A DNA stretch of 64,000 nucleotides, taken from NCBI RefSeq assembly GCF_031834615.1, contig NZ_CP115543.1:3545001-3609000 (forward strand), written 5' to 3'. The position numbers and the translations under genes are program-made. Below, in pieces: positions 16,180 to 25,253 of the stretch. How positions within the stretch are numbered: position 1 is the stretch's first letter; each line of letters starts with the position of its first letter. Under the pieces are notes generated by a model. That model saw only the letters and a program-made list of their open reading frames with translations. It was not told the DNA's origin and made no database searches. Origin of the DNA: Stenotrophomonas aracearum (GTDB lineage Bacteria > Pseudomonadota > Gammaproteobacteria > Xanthomonadales > Xanthomonadaceae).

Positions 16180-17283
16180 TCAGGTGGTTTCGGGGGTGGG
16201 GGGACGCGCGGCCAGCGGCCGCATCGGAGCGGTGGAACCGCGCACGATCAGCTGCGGCACGAAGCCCTGGTTCTGCAGCTGCAGCGGCGCGTCGTCGTAG
16301 GCGTCGCTGCGCAGCTGCGCGATCAGCAGGCGCGCGGCATGCCGGGCGATGTCTTCGGTGGCCTGCTTGGCAGTGGTCAGCGGCGGCCAGGACTGGCGCG
16401 AGAACGGGCTGTCCTCGAAGCCGGCGATGGAGAGGTCATAGGGCACGTTCATGCCGGCCGACTTCGCCGCGGCCAGCACGCCGGCCGCGATTTCGTCGTT
16501 GGAGCCGAAGATGGCGGTGGGCGGTTCGCGCAGCGCCAGCAGGCGTCGCGCGCCGCGGAAGCCGTCGTCGAAGGTGTAGTCGCCCTGCACCACCAGGTGC
16601 TTGTCGTGCGGAATGCCGTAGTCGCGCAGCGCCGCTTCGTAGCCGGCGTGGCGCTCGCCGCTGGAACGGTGCGAGGAACCGCCCCACAGGAAGCCGATAC
16701 GCTGGTGGCCGAGCTGGATCAGGTGTTCGGTGATCTCGTACGCAGCCTCGCGGTCGTCCACGAACACACAGGCGCCGTCCTGCGGATCGGCGGTGGCGGC
16801 GATGATCCTTACCAGCTTGATCCCGCGTGCGGTGAGCGCGGCGACCAGGTCGCGGCGCTCGGACATCGGTGCGGTCAGCACCAGCCCGGCCAGGCGCGAA
16901 CGCTGCACCCAGTCAGCCAGTTCTTCGGCGAGCATCGGCGAGCTGGAATCGCAGGGATGGATCTGCAGCCCGAAGCCGGTTTCGCGGCACGCGGCGAGCA
17001 CGCCGTTCTGCACGCCGATGATGTGGTACGGGTTCGGGTTGTCGTAGACCAGCCCGATCACCAGGGTGGTCCCGGTACGCAGGTTGCGTGCAGCGGGGTC
17101 GGGCTCGTAGTCCAGCTCGGCGATGGCGCGCAGTACGCGCGCGCGCGTAGCCTGCATCACCGACGGTTCGTTGTTGATGACCCGCGAAACGGTCTTCAAC
17201 GACACCTTGGCCCGCTCGGCGACATCCTTGATGGTCGCTCTACGCATGCTCTTTTCCTGGCTCACCGGTTGGGCGTCCATCAT
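16180..17283 (-). CDS. nagR: LacI-family repressor of the nag regulon
   Basis: A 367-residue LacI/GalR regulator. The helix-turn-helix is RRATIKDVAERAKVSLKTVSRVINN (13-37), followed by the hinge LDYEPDPAARNLRTG and a periplasmic-binding-protein-like effector domain with FGSNDEIAAGVLAAA and SIAGFEDSPFSRQ. The upstream ATG at 17283 is used here; an internal ATG at 17247 (MRRATIK) has a better-placed AGGAAAAG and may be the true start. In Xanthomonadales NagR represses the GlcNAc genes and releases DNA in response to an amino-sugar intermediate. Likely operators are the palindromes in 18583-18951. Confidence 0.9.
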   Translation of the reverse strand: MMDAQPVSQEKSMRRATIKDVAERAKVSLKTVSRVINNEPSVMQATRARVLRAIAELDYEPDPAARNLRTGTTLVIGLVYDNPNPYHIIGVQNGVLAACRETGFGLQIHPCDSSSPMLAEELADWVQRSRLAGLVLTAPMSERRDLVAALTARGIKLVRIIAATADPQDGACVFVDDREAAYEITEHLIQLGHQRIGFLWGGSSHRSSGERHAGYEAALRDYGIPHDKHLVVQGDYTFDDGFRGARRLLALREPPTAIFGSNDEIAAGVLAAAKSAGMNVPYDLSIAGFEDSPFSRQSWPPLTTAKQATEDIARHAARLLIAQLRSDAYDDAPLQLQNQGFVPQLIVRGSTAPMRPLAARPPTPETT

Positions 17284-17289
17284 CGCCGA

Positions 17290-18582
17290 TCACTGCCCGT
17301 CGCGGGGCAGGCCGATCCGGTAGCCGCGCAGCGAGTAGAACAGGATGTACAGGTAGCACGGCACCATCAGTGCGGCGAACACGAACTGGAAGTCGAAATG
17401 CTGCTTCAGCACCGCGAACGCCTGCGGGATGATCGCGCCACCGGCGATGGCCATCACCAGCAACGCCGAACCGGTTTCGGTGAAGCGGCCCAGGCCGCGG
17501 ATGGCCAGCGGGAAGATCGCCGGCCACATCATCGCATTGGCGAAGCCCAGCGCGGCCACGAAGCCCACCGACACATAGCCATGGGTGAACAGCGCGCCGA
17601 TGCAGAACAGCACACCCAGGCTGGCCGAGATGCTCAGGTAGCGCGACTGCGAGACCACGTGCGGGATCAGCGCCAGGCCGGCCAGGTAGCCGACCAGCAT
17701 GGCGAACAGGGTGATCGAGGTGAACAGCTTGGTCTGGTCCAGCGGCAGGCCGAAGCCGTGGCCGTAGGTCCCGATTGCGTCACCGGCCATCACTTCCACG
17801 CCCACGTATACGAACAGGCACAGCACGCCCAGCCACAGGTGCGGGAACTGGAAGATGCTGGTGCGTTCGGCCACGCCGGGCGCGCGCGCCGGGGTGGCGT
17901 TGGCTTCGGCGGTCTTGATTTCCGGCAGCGGCGAGAACAGCACGCCCACCGCGAGCACCACCAGCAGCCCGGCCATGGCCATGTACGGCATCTGGATCTT
18001 GGCCGCGAAGGTGTCCAGCAGTGCGTTGCGGGTCACCGGGTCGGCGGCGGCCACCTGGTCGGACAGGTCGCCGATGCCATGCAGCACCAGGGTGCCGATC
18101 AGGAACGGGGCGATCATGCCGGCGATCTTGTTGCAGATGCCCATCAGCGCGATGCGGCGGGCAGCGGTTTCGATCGGGCCGAGGATGCTGATGTACGGGT
18201 TCACCGCCGTCTGCAGCAGGGCCAGGCCGCTGCCGATGATGAACAGGCCGCTGAGCGCGCCCGGGTACCAGCGCTGCTGCGCGAAGTGGGCGAACACCAC
18301 CGCACCCGCGGCCATCACCAGCAGGCTCAGGCTCAGGCCCTTCTTCATGCCGGTGCGCTTGAGGATCCACGAGGCCGGCAGCGCCAGGAAGAAGTACGAC
18401 AGGTAGAACACCATCAGCACCAGGAAGGCGCCGACCTCGTCCAGCTCGAAGGCCAGTTTGACGAAGGTGATCAGCGGGCCGTTGAGCCAGGTGAAGAAGC
18501 CGATCAGGAAGAACAGCACCCCGATGATCAGGATCGAGGTGGCCACGCTCGAACGCGCGGAAGCAGCAGGCACTGCAGACAT
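17290..18582 (-). CDS. nagP: N-acetylglucosamine permease, FucP-type MFS
   Basis: A 430-residue inner-membrane transporter with twelve predicted helices. It belongs to the FucP branch of MFS: GVLFFLIGFFTWLNGPLI in helix 1, FYLSYFFLALPASWILKRTG, and QTAVNPYISILGP in helix 4. GGAG lies just before the ATG (18582). It is the first gene of the operon nagP-nagR-nagB-nagA-nagX, with only 6 bp to nagR. The set lacks a PTS, so sugar enters unphosphorylated and must be phosphorylated by a kinase, for which the divergent glucokinase-family gene is the candidate. Confidence 0.9.
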   Translation of the reverse strand: MSAVPAASARSSVATSILIIGVLFFLIGFFTWLNGPLITFVKLAFELDEVGAFLVLMVFYLSYFFLALPASWILKRTGMKKGLSLSLLVMAAGAVVFAHFAQQRWYPGALSGLFIIGSGLALLQTAVNPYISILGPIETAARRIALMGICNKIAGMIAPFLIGTLVLHGIGDLSDQVAAADPVTRNALLDTFAAKIQMPYMAMAGLLVVLAVGVLFSPLPEIKTAEANATPARAPGVAERTSIFQFPHLWLGVLCLFVYVGVEVMAGDAIGTYGHGFGLPLDQTKLFTSITLFAMLVGYLAGLALIPHVVSQSRYLSISASLGVLFCIGALFTHGYVSVGFVAALGFANAMMWPAIFPLAIRGLGRFTETGSALLVMAIAGGAIIPQAFAVLKQHFDFQFVFAALMVPCYLYILFYSLRGYRIGLPRDGQ

Positions 18583-18636
18583 CGGGAAGGCTCCTGCATC
18601 GACGGCACGCAGGCGGCGTCGGAAGAGTGGCTGGGA

Positions 18637-18646
18637 ACAACGTTGT
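18637..18646. promoter_or_regulatory. Candidate NagR operator near nagP
   Basis: ACAACGTTGT is a perfect 10-bp palindrome with the central CG typical of LacI-family operators. It is centred 59 bp upstream of the nagP start, a position suited to repression. Assignment to NagR is inference from context. Confidence 0.6.
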
Positions 18647-18808
18647 CACATTTATTCGATGGGCCACCGGTCTTTGTCAACAACTGGTTTCGGCGGCAGC
18701 GCTCGAAAACCCCATGCTGCACCTGCGCAAATACCCGGCAACCGCCCGCCCCGCCTTTACGGCGCCTTTGGTTGCAGCCGCTTTGCGAAATCTTTACGAC
18801 ATTGGCAT

Positions 18809-18820
18809 GAAAACGTTTTC
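18809..18820. promoter_or_regulatory. Perfect LacI-type palindrome GAAAACGTTTTC
   Basis: A 12-bp perfect palindrome with a central CG, of different sequence from the two NagR-like boxes beside it. It may be a lower-affinity NagR site or a site for another LacI-family regulator encoded elsewhere. Confidence 0.45.
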
Positions 18821-18869
18821 TTGTGACGCAGGTCGCTGCGGCGCAGCATCGAAAGTGTGAGGTTATCGT

Positions 18870-18883
18870 TGACATCGTTGTCA
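18870..18883. promoter_or_regulatory. Candidate NagR operator near the glucokinase gene
   Basis: TGACATCGTTGTCA is a 14-bp palindrome with one mismatched pair next to the centre. It shares the CGTTGTCA half with the nagP-proximal box. It lies 69 bp upstream of the GTG start chosen for the kinase, which argues against the longer reading frame beginning at 18823. Confidence 0.6.
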
Positions 18884-18951
18884 GAACGATTACAGACTCC
18901 GCTCAATCGCCGGGTGCCAGACCCGGCCGTACGCATCCCAGGGGAGTCCGA

Positions 18952-19968
18952 GTGACCGCAGCCGCCCACGCCTTACCGGCCCATGCCAGCCCCGCGATGC
19001 CGCCGTTCCTGGCTGCCGACGTGGGTGGCACGCACGTCCGCGTGGCCCGCGTGCAGGCCAGCGCCGACCCGGCCCACCCGGTGGAGCTGCTGGAGTACCG
19101 CAAGTTCCGCAATGCCGACTACCCCGGCCTGAGCGCGATCCTGTCGGCCTTCATCGCCGACGGCGAGCGCCCCGCGCACTGCGTGGTGGCCACGGCCGGC
19201 TACGCCCGCGAAGACGGCACCGTGATCACCGCCAACGTGCCGTGGCCGCTGTCGGCCCGGCAGATCGAGCGCGACCTGGGCCTGGAAGCGGTGTACATCG
19301 TCAACGACTTCGAAGCGGTGGCCTACGCCGCCGCCCAGGTCGACGCCAGCGGCGTACTGCAGCTGACCGGTCCGGCCACGGCGCCGCGCGGCCCGACCCT
19401 GGTGGTCGGCCCCGGCACCGGGCTCGGCGCCGCCCTGTGGATTCCCACCGCGCACGGTGCGGTGGTGCTGGCCACCGAAGCGGGCCAGCCGACCCTGGCG
19501 GTCAGCACCGAACTGGAAATGGCCATCGTCCGCCAGATGCAGCGCGAGCACGCGCACGTCTCGGTCGAGCACGCGCTGTCCGGCCCTGGCCTGATGAATC
19601 TGTACCGCGCGCTCTGCGCGATCGAAGGGCAGCCGGCGGTGCTGGCCACCCCCGATGCGATCACCGCTGCCGCCGTCAGCAACCAGGACGTGCTGGCGCG
19701 CCAGAGCCTGGAAGTTTTCTGCGGCCTGCTCGGCAGCACCATCGGCGACATGGCCCTGCAGTACGGCGCCCACGGCGGCGTGTACCTGGCCGGCGGGATC
19801 CTGCCGCAGATCCGCGAATTCCTGTTGAACAGCACCTTCGTCACCCGGTACCTCAACAAGGGGCCGATGCGCGAGGCGCTGGAACGTATTCCCGTGAAGG
19901 TGGTCGAGCACGGGCAACTGGGCGTCATCGGCGCCGCCAGCTGGTACCTCGGCCGCACGGACGCTTGA
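18952..19968 (+). CDS. glk: Glucokinase-family kinase of the nag locus
   Basis: A 338-residue glucokinase (ROK-unlike, Pfam Glucokinase type). I chose the GTG at 18952 because GGGGAG lies at 18941-18946 and the candidate operator would otherwise be inside the gene; an ATG at 18997 also exists. FLAADVGGTHVRVARV is the first phosphate loop, TAGYAREDG follows, then IVNDFEAVAYA with the catalytic Asp, and LVVGPGTGLGAALW for nucleotide binding. The C-terminus contains GVYLAGGILP. Given its place beside nag genes that lack a PTS, it may phosphorylate GlcNAc or glucosamine rather than, or as well as, glucose. The sugar preference cannot be read from sequence. Confidence 0.88.
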   Translation: MTAAAHALPAHASPAMPPFLAADVGGTHVRVARVQASADPAHPVELLEYRKFRNADYPGLSAILSAFIADGERPAHCVVATAGYAREDGTVITANVPWPLSARQIERDLGLEAVYIVNDFEAVAYAAAQVDASGVLQLTGPATAPRGPTLVVGPGTGLGAALWIPTAHGAVVLATEAGQPTLAVSTELEMAIVRQMQREHAHVSVEHALSGPGLMNLYRALCAIEGQPAVLATPDAITAAAVSNQDVLARQSLEVFCGLLGSTIGDMALQYGAHGGVYLAGGILPQIREFLLNSTFVTRYLNKGPMREALERIPVKVVEHGQLGVIGAASWYLGRTDA

Positions 19969-20078
19969 ATCAGTTCCAGAAGTAAGTCGCGCACCGGCAA
20001 CGGTCGCTGGGCAAGGTTGTACGCATCTCTAACCGAACGCCGTCGCTGGCGCACACACGATTGATGAGGAGAGACATC

Positions 20079-22739
20079 ATGAACCACCGTATCAGCCTGC
20101 TTTCGGCAGCCATTTTCAGCTGTATCGCGTTCGGCGCCCACGCGCAGGAAGCCCAGCCCACCGCCACCGACCTGGACACCGTGACCGTCACCGGTATCCG
20201 CGGCTCGATGGAGAAGTCGCTCGACACCAAGCGTGAAGCCAATGCGCGCCTGGAAGTGGTCACCGCCGAAGACGTCGGCAAGCTGCCGGCGCACAACGTG
20301 GCCGACACCCTGCAGCGCCTGCCGGGCGTGAACATCAGCTCCGCCAGCGCCGACGAAGGCGGCTTCGACGAAGCCGACCGCGTCAGCCTGCGCGGCACCT
20401 CGCCGAGCCTGACCCAGACGCTGATCGACGGTCACACCGTCGGTTCGGCCGACTGGTTCGTGCTCAGCCAGGGCAACAACGTGGGCCGCAGCGTCAGCTA
20501 CTCGCTGCTGCCGTCCGAGCTGGTCAGTTCGGTGGAAGTGAACAAGTCTTCGCAGGCCAAGCTGCAGGACGGCGGCACCACCGGTACCGTCAACATCATC
20601 ACCCGCACCCCGCTGCAGTTCTCCAAGCAGTTCAGCGCGGAAGCCTCGGTAGGCGCGGTGCGCTCGGACCAGGCCGACTCCACCGATCCGCAGTACTCGG
20701 CGCTGTTCAACTACAAGAATGACGCCAACAACTTCGGCGTGTTGCTGCAGGCCTTCTACCAGAAGCGTGAGCTGCGCCGTGAAGCGCAGGAAATTCCGGG
20801 CGGCTTCTTCAAGATCGGCGCCAACGATCCGGTCGCCGCGACCAACCCGGACCTGATCGGCGTGAGCGTGCCGGGCCTGCTGGGTTCCACCCTGTTCGAA
20901 CAGACCCGCACCCGCAAGGGCGGCCTGCTGACCATCGAGTTCAAGCCGATGGACAGCCTCAGCCTGCAGCTGAGCGGCTTCAGCTCCGAGCTCGAAGCGA
21001 ACAACTACAACCGCAACTACATGATGTGGGGCAGCAGCTTCGCCAAGCTGCAGGCGCCGAATCCGGGCTACACCGTCAACGACGGTGTGCTGACCAATGC
21101 GACCTACGCCGGTGTCGCCGGCCGGCCGTATGCGGTCTACGACATGATCTACCGCGAAGCCACCGCGAAGACCAACTACGTCACCTTTGACGCGGATTGG
21201 CAGATCAACGACAACCTCAACGCGAAATTCCAGGCCGGCACCACCAAGGGTGAAGGCTCCACCCCGCGCCAGTTCATTGCCGAACTGAACTCGGCCATCG
21301 GTGGCGGCGCCAGCTGGACCACCCACGGTGCAGGTTCGCCGGTGGACTGGAACGTGGGCGGCGACCTCAGCCCGGCCGGCGCAACCTGGGGCGGCACCTG
21401 GGGCAACCAGGAAGTGACCGCCGAAGACAAGGAAGACTGGGCCACGCTGGACTTCAGCCAGTACTTCTCGGCCGGCGCGCTGAGCTCGGTGGACTTCGGC
21501 CTGCGCTTTGCCGACCACGAGCGTGAAGCGCTGTCGCCGGAAGGCGCTTCGCCCGGCGACATCTGGTCGGCGCTGCAGGGCAGTGCCACCGGCCAGTACC
21601 CGAGCAACTTCGCCAGTGGCATTGGCGGCAACTTCCCGCGCGACCTGTGGTACTACACCCCGGACGCACTGCAGACCGCGATCACCAACAACTCCACCTG
21701 GCTGTACAACAACGACGGTCCGGATGGTCGCCACAACTACGGCGCCGAGTGGAAGGTGAAGGAGAAAAACTTCGCCGGCTACGTGCAGGCCAACTTCACC
21801 GGTGACTGGTGGAGCGGCAACGTCGGCCTGCGTTACGTCGACATCAAGCAGGACATCGACACCTTCCTGGCGGTGAGCGACCCGGCCCGCGCCGACGTCA
21901 GCAGCCTGTTCGGCATGTGGCAGCGCCAGGCGTTCCAGAACAAGCACAGCCGCGTGCTGCCGAGCGCCAACATCAAGTTCGACCTGGACGACAGCCTGGT
22001 GCTGCGCGTCGCCGCGTCGCAGACCCAGACCCTGCCGGACTACTCGGCACTGGGCGCCTCGGCGTGGGGCTCGGACCTGAACCGCACCGGTGGCGGCGGC
22101 AACCCGAACCTGAAGCCGACCCTGTCGACCAACCTGGACGCCAACCTGGAGTGGTACTTCATGCCGCGTGGCCTGCTGTCGGTCGGCGCTTACCACATGG
22201 ACATGAAGGACTACATTGCCTTCGACGTGGTCAACAAGCAGCTCTTCAGCGAGTTGACCAACCAGCTTGAAACCTACGCGGTGTCCACCCCGATCAATGC
22301 CGACGGCAAGGTCACCGGCGTGGAAGTGGCGTACGAGCAGCCGATCGGCGAGAACTTCGGCATCAACGCCAACTACACCTACGCCAACGGAAGCTCGGCG
22401 CACACCTGGGCCGACGGCAGCCACAACCTGCTGGGCACCTCGAAGAACACCTACAACGTGGGCGCCTTCTTCGAGAACGACACCTTCGGTGCGCGCGTCA
22501 GCTACACCCGCCGCTCCTCGTTCCTGATCAGCCTGTCCGGTGCCAACCCGTACTACCAGGATGATTTCGGCACGCTGTCGGCCTCGCTGAGCTACTCGCC
22601 GACCAAGTGGATGAGCATCACCCTGGACGGCCTGAACCTCAACAACCCGACCTACAAGTACTACCAGAGCGCGTCGATCCCGACCTCGTTCTACTCCAAC
22701 GGTCGTCAGTACTACTTGAACTTCCGCTTCAAGTATTAA
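20079..22739 (+). CDS. TonB-dependent receptor of the nag locus
   Basis: An outer-membrane receptor of 886 residues. The ATG at 20079 follows TGAGGAGAG, and the protein starts with a standard signal peptide (MNHRISLLSAAIFSCIAFGAHA). The TonB-box region is LDTVTVTGIRGS, the plug has VADTLQRLPGVNIS, VSLRGTSPSLTQTLIDG and LLPSELVSSVEVNKS, and the C-terminus is YYLNFRFKY with a terminal aromatic. It belongs to the oligosaccharide receptors of Xanthomonadaceae; being encoded between the kinase and a GH20 hexosaminidase, the likely ligand is GlcNAc or chitooligosaccharide. A SMAG palindrome and a strong terminator follow it. Confidence 0.88.
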   Translation: MNHRISLLSAAIFSCIAFGAHAQEAQPTATDLDTVTVTGIRGSMEKSLDTKREANARLEVVTAEDVGKLPAHNVADTLQRLPGVNISSASADEGGFDEADRVSLRGTSPSLTQTLIDGHTVGSADWFVLSQGNNVGRSVSYSLLPSELVSSVEVNKSSQAKLQDGGTTGTVNIITRTPLQFSKQFSAEASVGAVRSDQADSTDPQYSALFNYKNDANNFGVLLQAFYQKRELRREAQEIPGGFFKIGANDPVAATNPDLIGVSVPGLLGSTLFEQTRTRKGGLLTIEFKPMDSLSLQLSGFSSELEANNYNRNYMMWGSSFAKLQAPNPGYTVNDGVLTNATYAGVAGRPYAVYDMIYREATAKTNYVTFDADWQINDNLNAKFQAGTTKGEGSTPRQFIAELNSAIGGGASWTTHGAGSPVDWNVGGDLSPAGATWGGTWGNQEVTAEDKEDWATLDFSQYFSAGALSSVDFGLRFADHEREALSPEGASPGDIWSALQGSATGQYPSNFASGIGGNFPRDLWYYTPDALQTAITNNSTWLYNNDGPDGRHNYGAEWKVKEKNFAGYVQANFTGDWWSGNVGLRYVDIKQDIDTFLAVSDPARADVSSLFGMWQRQAFQNKHSRVLPSANIKFDLDDSLVLRVAASQTQTLPDYSALGASAWGSDLNRTGGGGNPNLKPTLSTNLDANLEWYFMPRGLLSVGAYHMDMKDYIAFDVVNKQLFSELTNQLETYAVSTPINADGKVTGVEVAYEQPIGENFGINANYTYANGSSAHTWADGSHNLLGTSKNTYNVGAFFENDTFGARVSYTRRSSFLISLSGANPYYQDDFGTLSASLSYSPTKWMSITLDGLNLNNPTYKYYQSASIPTSFYSNGRQYYLNFRFKY

Positions 22740-22746
22740 TGTACCC

Positions 22747-22770
22747 GTAGAGCCGGGCTCTGCCCGGCTG
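22747..22770 (+). repeat. SMAG-type REP element (GCCGGGC subtype)
   Basis: A GTAG head at 22747-22750 followed by AGCCGGGC-TCT-GCCCGGCT, an 8-bp stem with a 3-base loop. It lies between the receptor stop and its terminator. The same core occurs inside mreC at 49078-49099. Confidence 0.75.
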
Positions 22771-22787
22771 CACCGCGCCACACCCGA

Positions 22788-22817
22788 ACGGGCCCGGACA
22801 TCCGGGCCCGTTTTTTT
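22788..22817 (+). terminator. Rho-independent terminator after the nag receptor gene
   Basis: The arms ACGGGCCCGGA and TCCGGGCCCGT form a GC-rich hairpin that runs straight into seven Ts (22811-22817). It ends the receptor transcript, implying that the hexosaminidase gene 25 bp downstream is expressed by read-through or from a promoter hidden here. Confidence 0.85.
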
Positions 22818-22842
22818 CACACCGCACCAAAGGAATGACCCG

Positions 22843-25179
22843 ATGCAGACCCGCACCCGTCGTACCTCGCTGTCGCTGCTTTCGTTCGCACTGGCACTCT
22901 CCCTGGCGCCGCTGGCCCAGGCCACCGACGCCCAGGCCCCGGACGGTCCGCGTGCCCTGCCCGGCTCGCTGCCCCTGATTCCCGCCCCCGCCCAGCTGCA
23001 ACGCCTCGAAGGCGCGGGCTATACCGTTACCTCCACCACCGCGCTGCGTGCGCAGGGTGCGGCCGCGCAGCGCGTGGCCGGCCTGTTCGCGACCCAGCTG
23101 CAGCACAGCGGCGGCCCGGCTCTGGCCGTGGCCAGCGCGCGCGGCACCGATGGCATCCGCTTCGTGCTGGATGCCACCCTCAAGACCGGTGCGGAGGGTT
23201 ACCAGCTGCGCAGCGATGCGCGCGGCGTGACCGTGCAGGCCGCGACCGAAGCTGGCCTGTTCTACGGCGCGGCCACCCTTTCGCAGCTGCTTACCGGCGG
23301 CAGCAACGGCGTGGTGCCGGCGCTGAAGATCGACGACGCGCCGCGCTTCAGCTGGCGCGGCCTGATGCTGGACTCGGCCCGCCACTTCCAGAGCCTGGAC
23401 GAGATCAAGCGCGTGCTCGACGCGATGGCCGAACAGAAGCTCAACACCTTCCACTGGCATCTCACCGACGACCAGGGCTGGCGCATGGAGATCAAGCGCT
23501 ACCCGAAGCTGACCGGCGTCGGCAGCTGCCGCATTCCGGCCGGCGATGGCGGCCGCGACCCGGTCACCGGCGCACCGCGCCCCTACTGCGGGTTCTATAC
23601 CCAGGACCAGATCCGTGAAGTGATCGCCTATGCGGCCGCGCGCCACATCCAGGTGATTCCGGAAATCGACGTTCCGGGCCACGCAACCGCCGCGATTGCC
23701 GCCTACCCCGAACTCGGCACCATCGACACGCCGCTGCAGCCGCTGAGCGAATGGGGCGTGTTCCCGAACCTGTTCAACACCGAGGAAAGCACCTTCGAGT
23801 TCCTGGAAAACGTGCTCGAAGAGGTCATCGAACTGTTCCCGGCCAAGTACGTGCATGTCGGCGGCGACGAGGCAGTGAAGGATCAGTGGGAAGCCAACGC
23901 GCGCGTGCAGGAACGCATGCGCGAGGTCGGCGCGGGCACCGAGAATGAAATGCAGGCGCACCTGATCAAGCGCCTGGAGAAGTTCCTGGAGCAGCACGAC
24001 CGCCGCCTGATCGGCTGGGACGAAATCCTTGAAGGCGGCCTGCCGCCGGAGGCCACGGTGATGTCCTGGCGCGGCACCGAAGGCGGCCTGAAGGCCGCCA
24101 GCGAAGGCCACGACGTGGTGATGTCGCCGGTGACCGACATGTACATGGACTACCTGCAGACCAACTCGGAGAACGAGCCGCCGGGCCGCCCGCTGACCAC
24201 CCCGCTGGGCCGCGTGTACGGCTTCGAACCGGTGCCCGACGCGCTGGCCAGGGACAAGGAACAGCACATCCTGGGCCTGCAGGCCAACATGTTCACCGAG
24301 CACACCCGCAGCGTCGCGCGGCTGCACCACAACGTGTTCCCGCGCCTTGCCGCCGTAGCTGAAACCGGCTGGACGCCGCGCGACCGCCGCGACTTCGCCG
24401 ACTTCCTGGCCCGGCTGCCGTCGCAGCTGCAGCGCTGGCAGGCGATGGGGATCGCGTACGCGCAGACGCCGTTCGAAGTGGAAGCCGACGTCAGCGATGA
24501 CCGCAAGGCCGGCACCGCCACGCTGGCGCTGCGCAATCCGCTCAACTACGAGATCCGCTACAGCGTGGACGGCAGTGCAGTGACCGCGCAGTCGCCGCGC
24601 TACACCGCGCCGCTGACCCAGCCGCTGCCGGTGGGCGTGCAGGCGGCGACCTTCTTCAACGGCCAGGCGCTGGCGAAGGCGGCGAGCCGTTTCGACATCA
24701 CCGCACGGTCGCTGCTGACCCGCAACGACGAGCACCTGGCGATGTGCCCGGGCGAAGGCAAGTTGCTGCTGCGGCTGGAAGACGACGGCCCGCTGGAAGG
24801 CGAGCGTGCGATCTTCAACGTCAACATCTTCAACCCGTGCTGGCTGTGGGAGAAGGCAGACGTGGACGGCATCGCCAGCGTGCGCGTGCGCGCCGGGCAG
24901 ATTCCGTACTACTTCCAGCTGGCCCACGACGAGCCGCAGCGTCGCTTCGTGAAGGCACGCAGCGCGCATGGCGAGATGGACATCCTCAACGCGCAGTGCG
25001 ACGGCAAGCCGCTGGCCAGCGTGCCGCTGCCGGCCAAGCCGGGTGCGGATGGCTTCATCACGCTGGAAGCGAAGTTGCCGCGTTCGCTGAAGGGCCGCCA
25101 GGACCTGTGCGTACGTTTCACCGGCGACACGCGCCCGACGATGTGGGTGCTGGACGAATTGACCCTGGTCCCGCGCTGA
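22843..25179 (+). CDS. GH20 beta-N-acetylhexosaminidase
   Basis: A 778-residue exported glycosidase with a signal peptide (about 1-27, ending PLAQA). An N-terminal GH20b-like domain is followed by the GH20 barrel: SWRGLMLDSARHF, NTFHWHLTDDQGWR, VIPEIDVPGHATA, and YVHVGGDEAV with the catalytic pair Asp342-Glu343, which act in substrate-assisted hydrolysis. A further C-terminal region of about 200 residues carries beta-rich segments and Cys residues of unclear role. It removes terminal GlcNAc (or GalNAc) from oligosaccharides in the periplasm or outer membrane, feeding nagP. It ends just before an inverted pair of SMAG repeats. Confidence 0.93.
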   Translation: MQTRTRRTSLSLLSFALALSLAPLAQATDAQAPDGPRALPGSLPLIPAPAQLQRLEGAGYTVTSTTALRAQGAAAQRVAGLFATQLQHSGGPALAVASARGTDGIRFVLDATLKTGAEGYQLRSDARGVTVQAATEAGLFYGAATLSQLLTGGSNGVVPALKIDDAPRFSWRGLMLDSARHFQSLDEIKRVLDAMAEQKLNTFHWHLTDDQGWRMEIKRYPKLTGVGSCRIPAGDGGRDPVTGAPRPYCGFYTQDQIREVIAYAAARHIQVIPEIDVPGHATAAIAAYPELGTIDTPLQPLSEWGVFPNLFNTEESTFEFLENVLEEVIELFPAKYVHVGGDEAVKDQWEANARVQERMREVGAGTENEMQAHLIKRLEKFLEQHDRRLIGWDEILEGGLPPEATVMSWRGTEGGLKAASEGHDVVMSPVTDMYMDYLQTNSENEPPGRPLTTPLGRVYGFEPVPDALARDKEQHILGLQANMFTEHTRSVARLHHNVFPRLAAVAETGWTPRDRRDFADFLARLPSQLQRWQAMGIAYAQTPFEVEADVSDDRKAGTATLALRNPLNYEIRYSVDGSAVTAQSPRYTAPLTQPLPVGVQAATFFNGQALAKAASRFDITARSLLTRNDEHLAMCPGEGKLLLRLEDDGPLEGERAIFNVNIFNPCWLWEKADVDGIASVRVRAGQIPYYFQLAHDEPQRRFVKARSAHGEMDILNAQCDGKPLASVPLPAKPGADGFITLEAKLPRSLKGRQDLCVRFTGDTRPTMWVLDELTLVPR

Positions 25180-25182
25180 TCC

Positions 25183-25206
25183 GTAGTGCCGGCCGCTGGC
25201 CGGCGC
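25183..25206 (+). repeat. SMAG-type REP element, left half of an inverted pair
   Basis: GTAGTGCCGGCCGCTGGCCGGC: GTAG head plus a GCCGGCC/GGCCGGC stem, 3 bp after the hexosaminidase stop. It pairs with the opposite element at 25231-25253, between convergent genes. Confidence 0.8.
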
Positions 25207-25230
25207 CTCGGGGTAGCAGGTTTCACCTGG

Positions 25231-25253
25231 AGCCGGCCGGCGGCCGGCACTAC
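25231..25253 (-). repeat. SMAG-type REP element overlapping the VanZ-like gene stop
   Basis: Reading on the minus strand it begins GTAGTGCCGGCC; the TAG of the GTAG head (25250-25252) is the stop codon of the VanZ-like gene. With 25183-25206 it can fold into a long stem and may serve as a bidirectional terminator. Confidence 0.8.

Larger units (their letters stand above)
18583..18951. other. 369-bp divergent nag control region
   Basis: No protein gene fits here. It separates nagP (minus) from the glucokinase gene (plus) and contains three LacI-type palindromes, listed separately. It is visibly more AT-rich between about 18645 and 18900 than the flanking genes, as expected for promoters on both strands. 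Confidence 0.7.

Noticed and set aside
18823..18951. A 43-residue N-terminal extension of the glucokinase
   Set aside because: It would contain the candidate NagR operator and has no ribosome site; the GTG at 18952 has GGGGAG before it.
19323..22925. A 1200-codon minus-strand frame opposite glk and the nag receptor
   Set aside because: Shadow of the receptor; composition is not protein-like and it crosses the terminator at 22788.
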